Source of the DNA: Daedaleopsis sinensis
Taxonomy: Eukaryota > Basidiomycota > Agaricomycetes > Polyporales > Polyporaceae
Reading direction: 5' to 3'
Assembly: GCA_033807695.1 (NCBI GenBank)
Contig: CM066308.1
Coordinates: 1,302,001-1,366,000, forward strand
DNA length: 64,000 nt
Positions 22,985 through 34,699 of the stretch are shown here, piece by piece (the stretch's first letter is position 1; each line of letters starts with the position of its first letter). Below the pieces are notes generated by a model. The model had not been told where the DNA came from. It was given only the letters and a program-made list of their open reading frames with translations, and did no database searches. A program made the position numbers and the translations under genes.

Positions 22985-23508
22985 GCAATCTTGCGACCAT
23001 TCCGACGGACTTTGAAGCGTTATGCCCACTGTAGGTCACCATGCAGACACCATATCTAATCCCGTGCAGTATACCCATTTGACGGACATTCCCCATACAC
23101 TTATCGCTATAGTACTGTACGATCCCGCGATGATAGTTTCTTGGACGACACGCACAGCGCCACAATCTATGTCTACATCACCTATGCCACTATGCCACCT
23201 ATGTACGCTTTCGTTGCTTTGAGCTTTGCTACTGTATATCTTGTTGTGCATGTACCTTCTATCTCGTGGCCTGTACGATAGCGAACGCAAAAGATCCTCA
23301 TTCGGCCTTCCTTGAGATATTGAATGCCCGAGCTCGAGCTTGCAACCCCCTTGCAATGATCCAGGGCTTGGGCATTGCCACATCTAATCGCGGAACGTTC
23401 TCACGATTCCATGTCTAGTCTACTGTGCATAGGTTGTCTGCGTGAGAGTCGCCAGTCATGATGCACGAATGCAACACCAGTCTGTGCGCGTCCAGGAGCA
23501 CGACTACG
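22985..23508. other. Region between convergent genes
   Basis: 3' flanks of the Ser/Pro-rich gene (+) and the MFS gene (-). Nothing further seen. Confidence 0.5.
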
Positions 23509-25775
23509 CTAACTTCTAGTACTAGCAGCCCCCTGCTCGACAAGTTCCCACTTCCGGCGCCACTCGCCCCCCTTCCACCACACAAGCAGAATCAGGAGCT
23601 CCGAAAACACCATCAGCCCCGCCCAGAGGGAGTACATGCCCCCATCCCCGATTGCGTTCTGCCAGTGCGAAAGTCCCCATGAGCGGTGCTCTAGTACACA
23701 TGTGAACGAGGGGGCAGGATGCGCACCTGCAGAGGGACGGCGGCCTCGGTGGCGACGAATGCCCAGAAGCCGCGGAATGCGCTGTTCGTCGCGGCCGCGG
23801 AGGACGAGCGGCCGGTGTTGGCGTCGACGATGTACGCGTACGTGCTCGCGTATATCATGCTGCGGCGACGGTGTTTGGCAGCTGTCAGCTTGTGCGCACA
23901 CGGCGACGCCGCTCGCGCAAGGCAAGGAAAGGAAAGGCTGATAGGAGGGTAGGGAGAGCCGGACGTACATGGAGAAGAAGCCGCTGAGGAAGAGCGTGAC
24001 GCAGATCGCGGCGACGTGGACGTGCTGCTCGCAGACCCACCCATACGCGATGACGGAGAGGGGGAAGAAGGGCATGAAGAAGAATGTGCTCTCGAGCCGC
24101 ATCTGGGGAGGTGATCTGGTTAATCTGGGGCGGCTGTATACGGCAGAAAAGGCGGGACGGTACCTCGGCAGTGCTGTTCCCGCCTTTGCGCGCCTTGAGC
24201 TTCTTGAGAACGTAGTCGGAGTACCGTCCCCCGAGAACGCTGCCGAGCAGAGATCCTACACCAAAGGCAAGTAGGACGAGGCCAATGTGCAGCGCGTTGT
24301 ACCCGTAGTGATCCGCGAGGGTCCGCGAACAAGTGTAGGCTATGCAATAGCTAAATCCGAAGATTAGACCTGTTCACGTCAAGTAACGGCGAGGTTAATG
24401 GGACTGTTGACACAAATCCGCGGAGCTGGACAGAATAGAAGCGTACCAGAGGCGAGGAGGATAGTCAGGTTGTTCGCCTGGCGCAGGATGTGGATTACCG
24501 GTCGTATGGGGTTCACATCTGCCAGTGAGAGTTTGATGTCGTCCAGTGGCCCAACAGCACTACTGACGGTGCGGTCTGGCTCTTGCTGCTTCTCCAAGTC
24601 TTGCCTCCGCGAAACGGAAATCGCCTCGATCGGTTTCATCCCGTCTTTAGAACCCTCCGGAGGTTCGGCTGTCCCGGTTGGCACGACGCGGGACACAGCC
24701 GTTACCTGCGAGAGCGTGGACGCCTCCGTCACGGAGCCCTTCGCTGCTATTTTGGCGCGGCGTCGTTGGAGAGCAGCCTGATACGTCCCGCTGCGCTCGC
24801 GCCGGAAGGTGTCCTTTAGAGGGATGAAGAGTAGGAAGCAGATCCCGACGAAGATCGCAAGGAACCAGAACGTCGCCCGCCAGTCGAACGCCTCGGTCAG
24901 CGCCCCGCCAAGGATCGGGCCTAAGGCTGGCCCGACGAGAGGAGCACTGGAGTAGGAGAGACGTGAGAGACAGGAGATTCGCGGTGGGACTGTAGCGTGG
25001 CGTAACGAACCCGTAGTAGATACCCATCATTGTACCTCGTCGCGAGGGGTCGAAGATATCCGCGAGCGTCGCCGCGCCTAGGGAAGTCATGGCACTGCCG
25101 CTGGTAGTAGAAGGTCCAATTTAGCCAACACTCCGACGGAAGAAGATTTTCCACGTACCCAACGGCTTGTATGCAACGCATGCCGATGAGAACTTGAATG
25201 GTCTTGGCCTCCGCCGCGACAATGCATCCGACCATGCATAGTGCTGCTGAGTACAGGTAGACTTTCTGTGTGCGCGACTCCTCAGCTCACCAGCGACTCT
25301 ACCATGAAGCGGTGCGGACGAACCGTACCCTCCGGCCCCAGAATTCACTGAGTACGCTCCAGAGGAGCGGCACTTCACCATGTATCAAGATGAAGAGAGA
25401 CAGACTGAGAGAGATTGAGCTGCTGGATGCGTGCAGCTGTTCCTCGATCTGGGATATCGCCGCTGGATACAAGAACGTCAGCGACGGTCCGATGGACTGA
25501 CAGAGTGTGTGTGTACTCGCGATTGTAGATATTTGCGCCCATTGCACCGATTGCACTCGCCAGCGACACCGTTACGACTACCCAAAGCTAGATCGTGTTC
25601 ATCATCGATGTCAACACACACCGGCATTGTCGAAAGAGGACAGCCTAATCACCTTGTGAACGTTCGACCATGCTCGAGGGTCGTCTATCACAGCTGCGTG
25701 CTCTATGTCCGGAATCTCTGTCAAATGGTCAGATGGAGCAGGCTCCGGGCGGACTGCTTTATCTGTCGTAGACAT
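23509..25775 (-). CDS. MFS transporter, DHA1-type drug:H+ antiporter
   Basis: Plasma-membrane transporter in ten exons on the minus strand. Exon 1 (25775-25653) encodes the cytosolic N-terminus ending DDPRAWSNVHK; exon 2 is TM1 (LWVVVTVSLASAIGAMGANIY). After a 58-nt intron with donor GCGAGT the reading continues PAISQIEEQLHASSSSISLS, then LLWSVLSEFWGRR, the motif-A loop between TM2 and TM3. Later exons give VLIGMRCIQAVG, GSAMTSLGAATLADIFDPSR, APLVGPALGPILGGALTEAF (motif C region), a charged central loop, and six C-terminal segments ending NAIGDGGMYSLWAGLMVFSE. This matches the DHA1 family of 12-TM exporters for drugs, polyamines or toxic metabolites; the substrate cannot be read from sequence. 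The ATG at 25775 was chosen because it opens directly into the conserved pre-TM1 segment. Confidence 0.85.
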
Positions 25776-27275
25776 GTCGTGGAGGAAAGGTCAAGGGGTT
25801 GGCTCCTGGTTGTAAAGAACGGTTTTATGCTCACTGGCAGGGAGGTCGTCTGACCATTACGTTGTCCAGAAAGTCAACAGGGAGTCATTGACACCCCGAC
25901 GGACACGAGTCAGAGAAGATGCCCCAACTGTGAGACGGTGCCGACTATGCCGACAGAATACAAGCACAGTCCGTTCGGAGTCTTCGGCCGACTACTAGGA
26001 GTGAACACTTGTATGACGGTCGTGGCGGTGAACATAGTAGCTTCCTAGTACGGCGATTGGGAACCCGACACTTGAGTTTGGATAGATCACTGCACTGTCT
26101 TAGTCTTCTGCGAAAACATACATAATGAAATTTGCACGGAGGCCGAGCCTAGGAAGTGAGTTGATAAGTAAAAGCACCACTGGCATCATATTGCTATCAT
26201 ACGCTTGGCAAGGCCTTCGGAGAAGGTGCGATCGGGTCACTTTTATCCCAGGGAGACTCGCGTGAAAATAAGTGGTCATAGACGTAATGGTGAACGTACT
26301 TATTAGCATGTATCGTACACCCGACGCAGAGTACAGTCGAAGTGAACAGGATCATGATGTTATCCCAATGTTATCCTGAAGGATGCCCGGGGGAGTCTAT
26401 GAGCGTAGACTTGTTGGAATAATATCGGTGCGGCAATAATCAAGGAGATGGTACATTAAGTTGGGTGTACCTTCAGAGTTCGACGAGACTGCATGTCCTA
26501 CCTGGCGGGACAAGGCGACTCGGACTCCGAGAGGTGCCAACTGCAACGGGCGGCTATGATAGGAGGAACTTGAAGTGGGCGTCAGTAGCTCCTACTAGCC
26601 CATTATAGAAATCGGTACAGTCCATCATCCATCTCCTCTCACGGTTGTCAATTGGTTGTCAACGTCATGTGTAACGCTTCCATGTGGCAAGTCGGTTGCA
26701 AGAGACCCTCGGACGGGAGAGAGACTCGGAGTCTCGGACAGTCACAGCACAAGAGTCAATGTCAAACACCATATGCATTGAATCCTTTCTACTTTGGTGT
26801 CAACCTGCTACGACTGAAGTAAGTGCGTAGCATTCAAGTTCAGGTAAGTAGCATTGCATTCATGATTTCTCGTCAACACCATCACTGATGATGTACTATG
26901 TAGTGATGGACCTTGAAATCTGGGCTTCTTTGCAGTGCAATGCATCACGATCTGCTCCTGCAGCTGAAAGGCCCTCGTGTGCACGCCATGGTAAAACGTG
27001 ATCATTGCTGTCTGATTCTAATCCGGCCCTAATAAGTAAGTGATATGCGACACTCGTCCTAACCGTAGCGCGGGTACTATGTACGCAGTGAGTGTACGAA
27101 TCGTCTTGCTCTTTCCCCTTGCCTACCGACTTCTTACCGTTTATCTGCTCTCTTCCATAGACCCCCTCCCAGTCCGCTGCGGTCTCCTTCATTCGCCTGC
27201 GCCGCCGACTGTCTATGTCATCTTCTTCTCTCTCGCTTGCATGCTAGTGGCTCGGTCTGAGAGAAATCATTCGTA
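25776..27275. other. 1.5-kb gene-poor region
   Basis: No coherent exon set, tRNA or repeat recognised. Base composition is more AT-rich than in neighbouring genes. It holds the divergent promoters of the MFS gene and the first membrane-protein paralog. Confidence 0.5.
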
Positions 27276-29495
27276 ATGGGCTGGCGAGATGCAGCGTTCA
27301 CTTTTGGTGCGGTAGCCGTCCTTGTCTCTTCCTTATGGATACCCTCGGCGCGCGCAGGTAACACCACCTGCGCGAGCCGGCAGATGGACTGGTATTCGAG
27401 TGTAGTGGGAGAATCTCCATGTGAGTCCTTCACCGTCTGCTGCAGCTCAAGCAAATTCATATGGATGTTGTCCGGCGACTTAGGTGCAACATACGAGAGA
27501 TTGCGTCAGATCTGCAATCCTGACTGTGAGTACATCGCATTCTTCTCTTGACGTGCTGTGCCGTGTGCGGTATTGGCTGGTTGCTGTGATCTGCTGGTGC
27601 GCATCCAGCAACTGACAGTCATCTGTTAGATCAAGTACCCGACTTCTTGCCCACTGTACCGGGTGATCAATGCAATGACCAAGTCTGTGAGTGTCGCCCA
27701 ACCTGCAAGCAAAGATTGTGGCAGCATCGACTTATCGAATCACGGAACAGCTGCCTGCTGTTGCAATTCCGTCGCATTTCAGCTGAGCATGTTGTGCAAA
27801 AAGTAAGTTTCCAATACTCTTTATGGCTCAGCCAACTGATGTCTAGCAGCTGCCAGTATGTGAAGGAGGATGGTGCAGCAGTCGGGTACGACGCAGGTGA
27901 GTTTTGGCTATGTATGCTTCTCCAGCCGCCTTGTCGACATATGATTGCCATCTACAAGCACCCGGATCGTACAGTACATATCGTGGGACGTGTGGACAGG
28001 GAACAAACCACTCGTGAGTGAACGTAACTTGACATCGATCTGAGCAACAATCTCCAACCGTATCCGCCAGACTACCTGGAGATGTCCAGCAAGCGGTCTG
28101 CAACAAGGACATTCGGTTAGACAACTTTCTGTATGGCGGCTGGGAAGACGGGGCTTGGTGCGTCATCCGCTCTGTAACGCATCACCTTTCGCTTACTTTC
28201 CTTCGACGCGCTTACAGGTTCTAGTATGTCATCTCTTCACAAGGCTCCGATGGCGGGCATTTATGATGATGCTATGACCTACACAGCGTGTGGACGAAGG
28301 AGAACACTGTCAAGGACCATGCGGCTAACAACGATAATACTTTCACGCACTGTGCCAATCAGATATCCCCCTCGGTGACCCCTACGCCTACCGTGACCAA
28401 GCCTAATGATCCGAGTACCTCAAAAACCGACTCGCCACCTGTACGCTATTCTAAATCATCTAGACGCTTCACATCACCTTACACAGTTACTTTGATATCT
28501 AGACTACCACGACCACCGGCCCGAGTAACCCAACTGTAACGACCCATACGACAGAGCCGGGTCACACTACAGAAACTACAGGCCACACTAGCACAACTGG
28601 CGCCGCTGGCGTTCCTACAGGTCGGACGGACAACGGCAACGGAAGAAATAACGCCGGCACTGCTACAGCTCAACAGTCCAGTAGCGCATCAGGGCTCACT
28701 GCTCAGAATAGCACCAATACGAGCAAGCACTCGAATCTCTCGGCGATCGTTGGAGGGGTAGTCGGCGGGATCGGCGGGATCGTCCTCATCCTTGTGGCGA
28801 TCGTGTTCTGGAAGATACGGCGAAGTGACAGTGCTAAAAAGCGCGTCCCCCCACTAGACCACGCCTACCCCTACGTGTATCGGGACGACTCATACGGGTC
28901 TCCAATGGGCTCCGTGACCCCGTTCGGCGCGAGCATGAGCCGGGCAGGTCGACCGATGGCGCCCTCTCCGTCCCCGCCGCCCTCCACGATGGGCAGCTCC
29001 GACGCGTTGGCGACAAGGACGTCCGTCGGCAGGAACCGTGACGGGAGCGTAGACAGCTCCCCGGGCAGCCGCGGCACCTTCGTCTTCCCTTCCCCACACC
29101 CGACCACGACCACGATCGCACCCGACGTTTACGACGCGGAGGACCCGTACCGGCACGAGGACGGCGGCCCCGTCGTGCAGCTCGTGCGCTCGCTGTCTGG
29201 CCGTCTTCCGCCTGCATACCGCTCGTGGGAGCAAGGCGCGCCTCGGACTCGGAGGAGGCCGTCGGACTTCCCGCAGTCGGTGTCCGACGCAGTCTCGCAA
29301 GTGCCTGAGTCGCCGCAGCATGTGTCGGAGCAGCAAGGGTACGCATACTCGCAACACACGCCGTCCGCCTCGCAGTCGACAACGACCGCCCCAAGTTCGA
29401 CTGCCCCTCAGTCCGCCCCTGCGCCGCCCTCGGAGAAGGCTGGTCTGTATGGACTCGTGCCTCTTGCGCCGATGAGGAGGGTGGATGAGTGGTGA
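27276..29495 (+). CDS. Cys-rich type I membrane protein, paralog 1
   Basis: Member of a three-gene family in this window; function unknown. The signal peptide is MGWRDAAFTFGAVAVLVSSL...ARA. The ectodomain is assembled from many tiny exons: CASRQMDWYSSVVGESPC, TYERLRQICNPD, PGDQCNDQVC, CCCNSVAFQLSMLCKN, LPGDVQQAVCNKDIRLDNFL, GGWEDGAW. A 6-nt microexon GTTCTA (28218-28223) then links to VWTKENTVKDHAANN and NTFTHC. A Thr/Ser-rich stalk leads to one transmembrane helix (AIVGGVVGGIGGIVLILVAI) and a basic stop-transfer (KIRRSDSAKKR). The long cytoplasmic tail contains RSLSGRLPPAYRSW, a PPxY motif of the kind that binds WW domains of Nedd4/Rsp5 ligases. Exon joins were set by phase and by comparison with paralogs 2 and 3. 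A few of the smallest ectodomain exons remain approximate. Confidence 0.72.
28218..28223 (+). other. 6-nt microexon of paralog 1
   Basis: GTTCTA is flanked by ACAG on the left and GTATGT on the right. With the preceding ...TG and following C it encodes the Trp-Phe-Tyr junction. The same 6-nt exon is present in both other paralogs. Confidence 0.7.
29208..29219 (+). other. PPxY (PPAY) motif in the cytoplasmic tail of paralog 1
   Basis: Codons for Pro-Pro-Ala-Tyr within RSLSGRLPPAYR, a context nearly identical to that in paralog 3. Confidence 0.85.
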
Positions 29496-30653
29496 TAGTA
29501 TGGACTGCCCTCGAACTATTCCATGTCGAAAATTTCTTCTTTTTCTCTCCTGGATGCATCGGAGTCTTGTGTTATTTCTTAACTGATATTGTGTACACGG
29601 ATAGTACACACACCCACGCTCGTTGTAACTTGCCTCAGCTGATACCTACCCACATGCACAATACTTTGACATGATTCATCTCCTGCGAGCTCTTCCTGTT
29701 GCATCAGTTTTGCATTCATACTACATTGAAGTTACTTAAGTATATCAGAAACATATTGCTTACGTGTTCTATAAGCGCTGCAGGAACGAACGTCGGAGGA
29801 TCGACGCCGTTTGCGTCAGGACGTCTCACCCTGGGCCTCCACTCATTCATTGATCATTGATTCAAGGTCTGATATAACCAATCAGCACTACTTGCCCACT
29901 GACAAGACTCGGGGCATCGCGGAAGAACACACAATGTAGCCTTATCTGAAGTTTACTAGCGTCAAGACCTCGACACTCCCATGGAACTGCTTCCTCAGTC
30001 CGACAGTCCTGGACTCCGCGCCTGCCACCACAGAGCATCACAAACGAGCGGTCCAAGAATTTGATCGTGGCTGTTCGCAGCCCATCCGAAGGTGCCGGCG
30101 AGCCAACATCGTCGCCTTGTGAACGGGTTCTGGCTCCCACACCAGGCCACACGCACTCGGCGCGAGCCCGCGGTCAGCGAGCATCACAATCTCCACATGA
30201 TCATTGGTCGTACTTATGTTCAAGTAGACTCCGTGGGCGTTGATGCTTTTGCTCACCAGAATTACATATGTACTTAGCCCCCGGCGGACGCTGCGGCTAA
30301 CGCTTGCAGCGAACGCCGTCGACGCCGGCGGAAGAGCCTTGACTTGGAACGACCGCCCCTTCCCCGTCTGTCTCAACGCCCCCGTTTGAATTTTGATTGC
30401 TTGTACCTGGCTTGTACGACGACCATCACTTTTCCGGGATAATCGAATGCGGCGCGGCTGCCGACTGGCGATTCCTTCCAGCTGCTTCTTGACTTGACCG
30501 GTGACAGTTGCGACCGCAACTCACTTCCTTGCAACTTCCCTGGGCCATAACCGGGACCCAGCATTCGCGGTGCCGCTTCTGGCTCGCTCCCCCGACGCTC
30601 GCTTTTTTTCTGTACTTCAGACCTGTGGCTTGCTTGCACTGGGCCGTGGCTTG
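29496..30653. other. Intergenic region between membrane-protein paralogs 1 and 2
   Basis: No exon recognised. The open frame that extends upstream of paralog 2 to about 30501 lacks a signal peptide and is taken as 5' flank. Confidence 0.45.
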
Positions 30654-32537
30654 ATGAGGTTCGCTACGGTCACGAAGGCGATCGCGCCACCGGCTGTACT
30701 TTTCGGGCTCTCGCTCTTCTTGGACTCGGCTTGGGCAGAGACGCGTTGTGCATCCCGGCAGCTGGACTGGTATACCGATGTGGTTGGAGAGAATCCCTGT
30801 GAGTTGTTTACACTCTGCATGGCTGGCCGTGCACTTCCAAATCTGGAGTACTCATCGAGTCGACATGATATCCAGGCGAGACGTATCAGCGATTGCGGCA
30901 GATATGCAACCCGGGATGTGAGTTCCATACGTGTAATCTTGTCCACTGCTGCCGTAGTTGACGTTGCTCTTCTAGACAAAGTTCGTACCCTTGGCCCAGC
31001 GCCACCAGGAGACCGCTGCAATGATTCAGACTGTGAGCATAGTCCTCGCTGTTGGTTGATGTTGTGAGAGATTGGCTTACTGACAGCTATCTTGTGAAGC
31101 TACGTGCTGCTGCAACACCATTTCGTTTCAGCTAAGCATGTTGTGTGAAGTGTAAGTAGACTCCATTGTTCCATTCTATATCATTTCACCATGCCAGTAC
31201 CGCAGGTGTCAGAATGATCCGCAGGACGGGTTTTCAATCGGTATAGATGCCCGTACGTTTATGTCACTTAATCTTCTTAATCTCGCTCACAAGGATGGCC
31301 GTTGATAACATGTAGCCATCGGTACATATGACAAGTATGTTCAAGGGTGCATTCCTTGGACGAACGATGAGTGGGTGACATTGACCTGCGATACTTTAGC
31401 CTTTCGGAGAATAGACTGACCGTATGATCCACAGACTACCGCCGAAAGTCCAAGCTTCAGTCTGCGCCGCAGGCATCAGACTCGATGACGGCTTGTACAA
31501 TAGCTGGGAGGACGGCGCGTGGTGCGTACCTCCAACACATAGATCGCTTTCTCTCCCTAATGAGACATCTGGCATTGTGTGATATACAGGTTTTAGTCAG
31601 TATATATTTGCTGCTCAACGCGACGTCGTCCATCGTCCTGACCACTCACATAGCGTGTGGACGAAGGAGGACGCTGTTCGCCGTCATGCAGCCGCAAACA
31701 ACAACACCTTCACACACTGCCAGAACCAGGTTCCGTCCTCTGCCTCCTTTCTTCCCGGCACGTCCGCCCAGACTGCTGCGACCGGTGTCTCCTACTCGAT
31801 CGCCGTGCCCGTAAGTATCGACAATCATTCTCACACAAATACATCGCACAATGGTCTGACATCTCTCCAAGTCCACTCTTCATCCGTTGCAGAATACAGC
31901 AACCTCCGAGTCGTCCCAGCCCACAGGTAGCGCGGTCACCAGTGGAAACCTCGCTGCGAACTCGGGGACGTCAGGAGGAACAGTCGCAGGCATCGTCGTT
32001 GGCGTACTCGTCGTGCTCGGCGCCCTCGCATTCGTGCTCTGGTTCCTGCGTAGGCAGCGCCAGCGCCGCAAGCGCCGGATGTCCCGCATGGCCACGCCCT
32101 GGATACCAGACACTCCCCCCGACCGACTCAGACAGATAAGCACAAGTGGCCAGCTTCGACGTACGCACCCCTGCCGCGCTTTTCGTCTTTCCTGCATGCT
32201 AACCACAGACGCTTTCGAACGTGCCGTTGTCTTTGCAGCGTACAACTCGTGGTCCGTGCCACCGAGTCCCATCAACGCCCTCCCGAGTCCGCATTTCCCG
32301 CGGGAAGACTCGTCTCTGCGCTTCACTCCGGAGGCCATGTTCCGCGCGCCGGCACACGCTCCAGCCGCGGCCGCGCGCGACACCCGAGAGCCGGGCAGAC
32401 GTCCTCGCAGGGGAGTGCTTTCGGACGACGGGTCCGCCGGGGATTCGCGCGTTGGATCAGAGCCGGTAGACAACTCTCCCGACCCGAACATGCCTCTCGT
32501 GCCGTTGCGGTTAGAGGAGAAGGGAAGGTTGTCGTGA
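30654..32537 (+). CDS. Cys-rich type I membrane protein, paralog 2
   Basis: Tandem copy of paralog 1 with the same exon plan. The chosen ATG opens a signal peptide (MRFATVTKAIAPPAVLFGLS...AWA). Ectodomain pieces are CASRQLDWYTDVVGENPC, ETYQRLRQICNPG, PGDRCNDSDC, CCCNTISFQLSMLCEV, IGTYDKYVQGCIPWTNDE, LPPKVQASVCAAGIRLDDGL and NSWEDGAW, then the 6-nt microexon GTTTTA (31590-31595), VWTKEDAVRRHAAANNNTFT and HC. A short Ser/Thr stalk leads to the transmembrane helix VAGIVVGVLVVLGALAFVLW and a strongly basic juxtamembrane run (RRQRQRRKRR). The tail is shorter than in paralogs 1 and 3 and has no PPxY motif, ending LRLEEKGRLS. The last intron (32160-32239) is set by frame. Divergence of the tail suggests a different partner. 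Confidence 0.7.
31590..31595 (+). other. 6-nt microexon of paralog 2
   Basis: GTTTTA between acceptor ACAG and donor GTCAGT, at the position homologous to the microexon in paralog 1. Confidence 0.68.
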
Positions 32538-33082
32538 TTTTCTTTTGCTCATTCAGTACCACACGGTGTACGGTGACGGATATGCGAGCCGGAGAGCATT
32601 GACTCTGGTCATATCATGACTCGTCTTCCTCGGAGCCCCGGCCTTCCAACCCTCATCCTCCGAAGGCTCCTCTCTCTTATCCTCATTCTTTGACCACTTG
32701 AACGAAAAGGAGGCGCTGCTCGACTTGTTTTCGGTGATCTGCTTCCCACAACCGGAGATAGAGGGTGAACGCTTTGTGTTTATGAATCTGCAACTGCATG
32801 CTGAACTGCAGTGTGCATTAGCGCTGGGTCTGTGTACTCTTCCGGTCCAAGTCCACTCACATACATAGACCACCATCTTCTACACATTCGCATATCCTTG
32901 TAACGACTCGAGTGGGGTTGACTTGAACCAATCAGGGTATGGTTCCTTCTGACCCGACGGGAGTCCGAGTCTAAGTTCGGATCTTTCCTCTCACTATCTC
33001 CACTACATAAGACTCCCAGGCTAGACTCAGTGTACTGATATCGTTCAACAACTATAGTCGCGATCGGCGGTTACTCACAACT
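32538..33082. other. Intergenic region
   Basis: 3' flank of paralog 2 and promoter of the aldolase gene; no other structure seen. Confidence 0.5.
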
Positions 33083-34299
33083 ATGGCCCTCGATGGTAAT
33101 CGTACTCTGGCGATCTTGCGCAAGGCCGAGCAAGAAGGGTATGGCATTCTCGCACAGACGTGGTACGTGTGTACAGTTATTGATTGAATCCCTGATCCCC
33201 TTCTCACCGTAATAGTACGTGCCTCGACTAGCTACGATGCAAACTGCGTGATCGCTCTAGTCCGTGCCGCAGAACGCTGTCGCAGCCCTGCTATTATACA
33301 GATGTTCCCAGTGACCCTTGCGTTTGGAAAGGGCCCTTGGTTGCAGTTTTGCCTGAACGCGTACGTCCCCATCGAGGCTCAATCATGACTATGTATTTTC
33401 ACTCACACTCACCCTATGCTCAGCGCCCACCAGGCCTCTGTTCCGATTGCAGTCAACCTCGATCATGCGACTGATCCAGAGCATCTAGAGCTCGCACTTT
33501 CCCTCGCGGAGCAAGGCATCGCATTCGACAGCATTATGGTAGATGCTAGTCACGCCGAGGTGCGGAGGTGCATGGATCCTTCCGTGTCGTTTAAACCTGA
33601 CCTACTGAATAATGGAGACCGACGAAGAGAACATCGCTTTAGCGCGTCCTTACGTGGAACGCGCTGAGAGGTGTGGCATTGCCGTGGAGGTTGAGCTCGG
33701 CCGTCTCGAAGGCGGAGAAGCCGGTCTACGCATGATTTCGGATGCGAAGTTGACGAACCCAGAGAAGGCACTTACGTTCATGGAGGGGCAAGTACTTGCT
33801 GTCTTGTTGCTTCGAATTCGATAGCTGATGTACCGAACAGCACTGGGGCTAAAGTGCTCGCGCCGAGCATTGGCAACCTGCATGGATTATACATCAACCC
33901 GCCCAACTTCAGGCAGGACATGTAGGTCAACATCACATCTTTCGGCTACCCCTTCTCACAACAGTTGCAACGCAGTTTGAAGGACTTGCAGAAGACCTTC
34001 AAGGGCTCAATCCCGCTATGCTTGCACGGCACGGACCAACTGCCGGACGAGTTGTTCAGGGAGTGCATCAAGAACGGCATCTCGAAGGTGGCATGCATCT
34101 CTCTTCTCCGTATCGGAGTACTGACCCGTCGATTCGACAGATTAACATCAATAGCTGGGGCCGGGATCCGTACGCTAAGAGGCTGTCCGAGGCACTACAG
34201 ACCAAGCCATTCCCAGATGCTGTCGACGATGCTTGCAAGGTCTTTGAAGATGTTTGCGAGCGATTCTTCATTCTGTTCGGCTCGATTGATAAGGCATAG
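33083..34299 (+). CDS. Class II ketose-bisphosphate aldolase
   Basis: Zinc-dependent aldolase of the fructose/tagatose-bisphosphate family, 288 residues in seven exons whose phases all fit (33083-33162, 33232-33360, 33424-33559, 33618-33787, 33841-33921, 33976-34087, 34141-34299). Recognisable blocks are ILRKAEQEGYGILAQTCYD, VNLDHATDPEHL with the catalytic Asp and zinc His, FDSIMVDASHAETDEENIAL, VEVELGRLEGGEAGLRMISD, APSIGNLHGLY with the second His, and LCLHGTDQLPDELFREC with the third. The fourth intron (33788-33840) has a GC donor (GG|GCAAGT); any GT choice breaks the conserved segment. Fungal relatives are annotated as ketose-bisphosphate aldolases, some within multi-domain sugar-acid proteins. 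With the DenD-like neighbour, a role in four-carbon sugar-acid breakdown is more likely than glycolysis; this is inference. Confidence 0.88.
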
Positions 34300-34699
34300 T
34301 CGAATATTCGATGGCAAGGTATGTGACTTGGCATCTGACAAATACGGGGTTTGCATGCTCTCTGACTATCGCTATCCGCAGATGTTAACCCCCCTTGTAT
34401 TCTGAGCTCGCCACGGACTGTGTATCCATATCCTTTTGTTCTCTTCTCGTCGTCTGTTGCAGGGCCCGGTACGACGGCCCGTCAGAGGTTCACGTGCTGT
34501 GGAGCTTGAGGTTCCGTCGGGCTTCCTTGAACACGCTATTCTGGCTCCTCATGAGACTTACGATGCTGACGCAAGCCTTGATTAGGCCTCAGGCCTCAGG
34601 CCTCAGATCTCAGCGTCGGTCATGTTCACTCCTGGATAACAACCGTGACAACCATTGTTAACGTTCATACACAAGAGCACCACACCATCGTAGCGAAAG
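34300..34699. other. Intergenic region with short direct repeats
   Basis: Contains three consecutive AGGCCTC-type 7-mers near 34586-34608. It separates the aldolase stop from the dehydrogenase start by 400 bp on the same strand. Confidence 0.5.

Noticed and set aside
28834..29609. Arg-rich minus-strand frames opposite the tail of membrane-protein paralog 1
   Set aside because: The plus strand has a paralog-supported frame here; the minus frames have no conserved feature.
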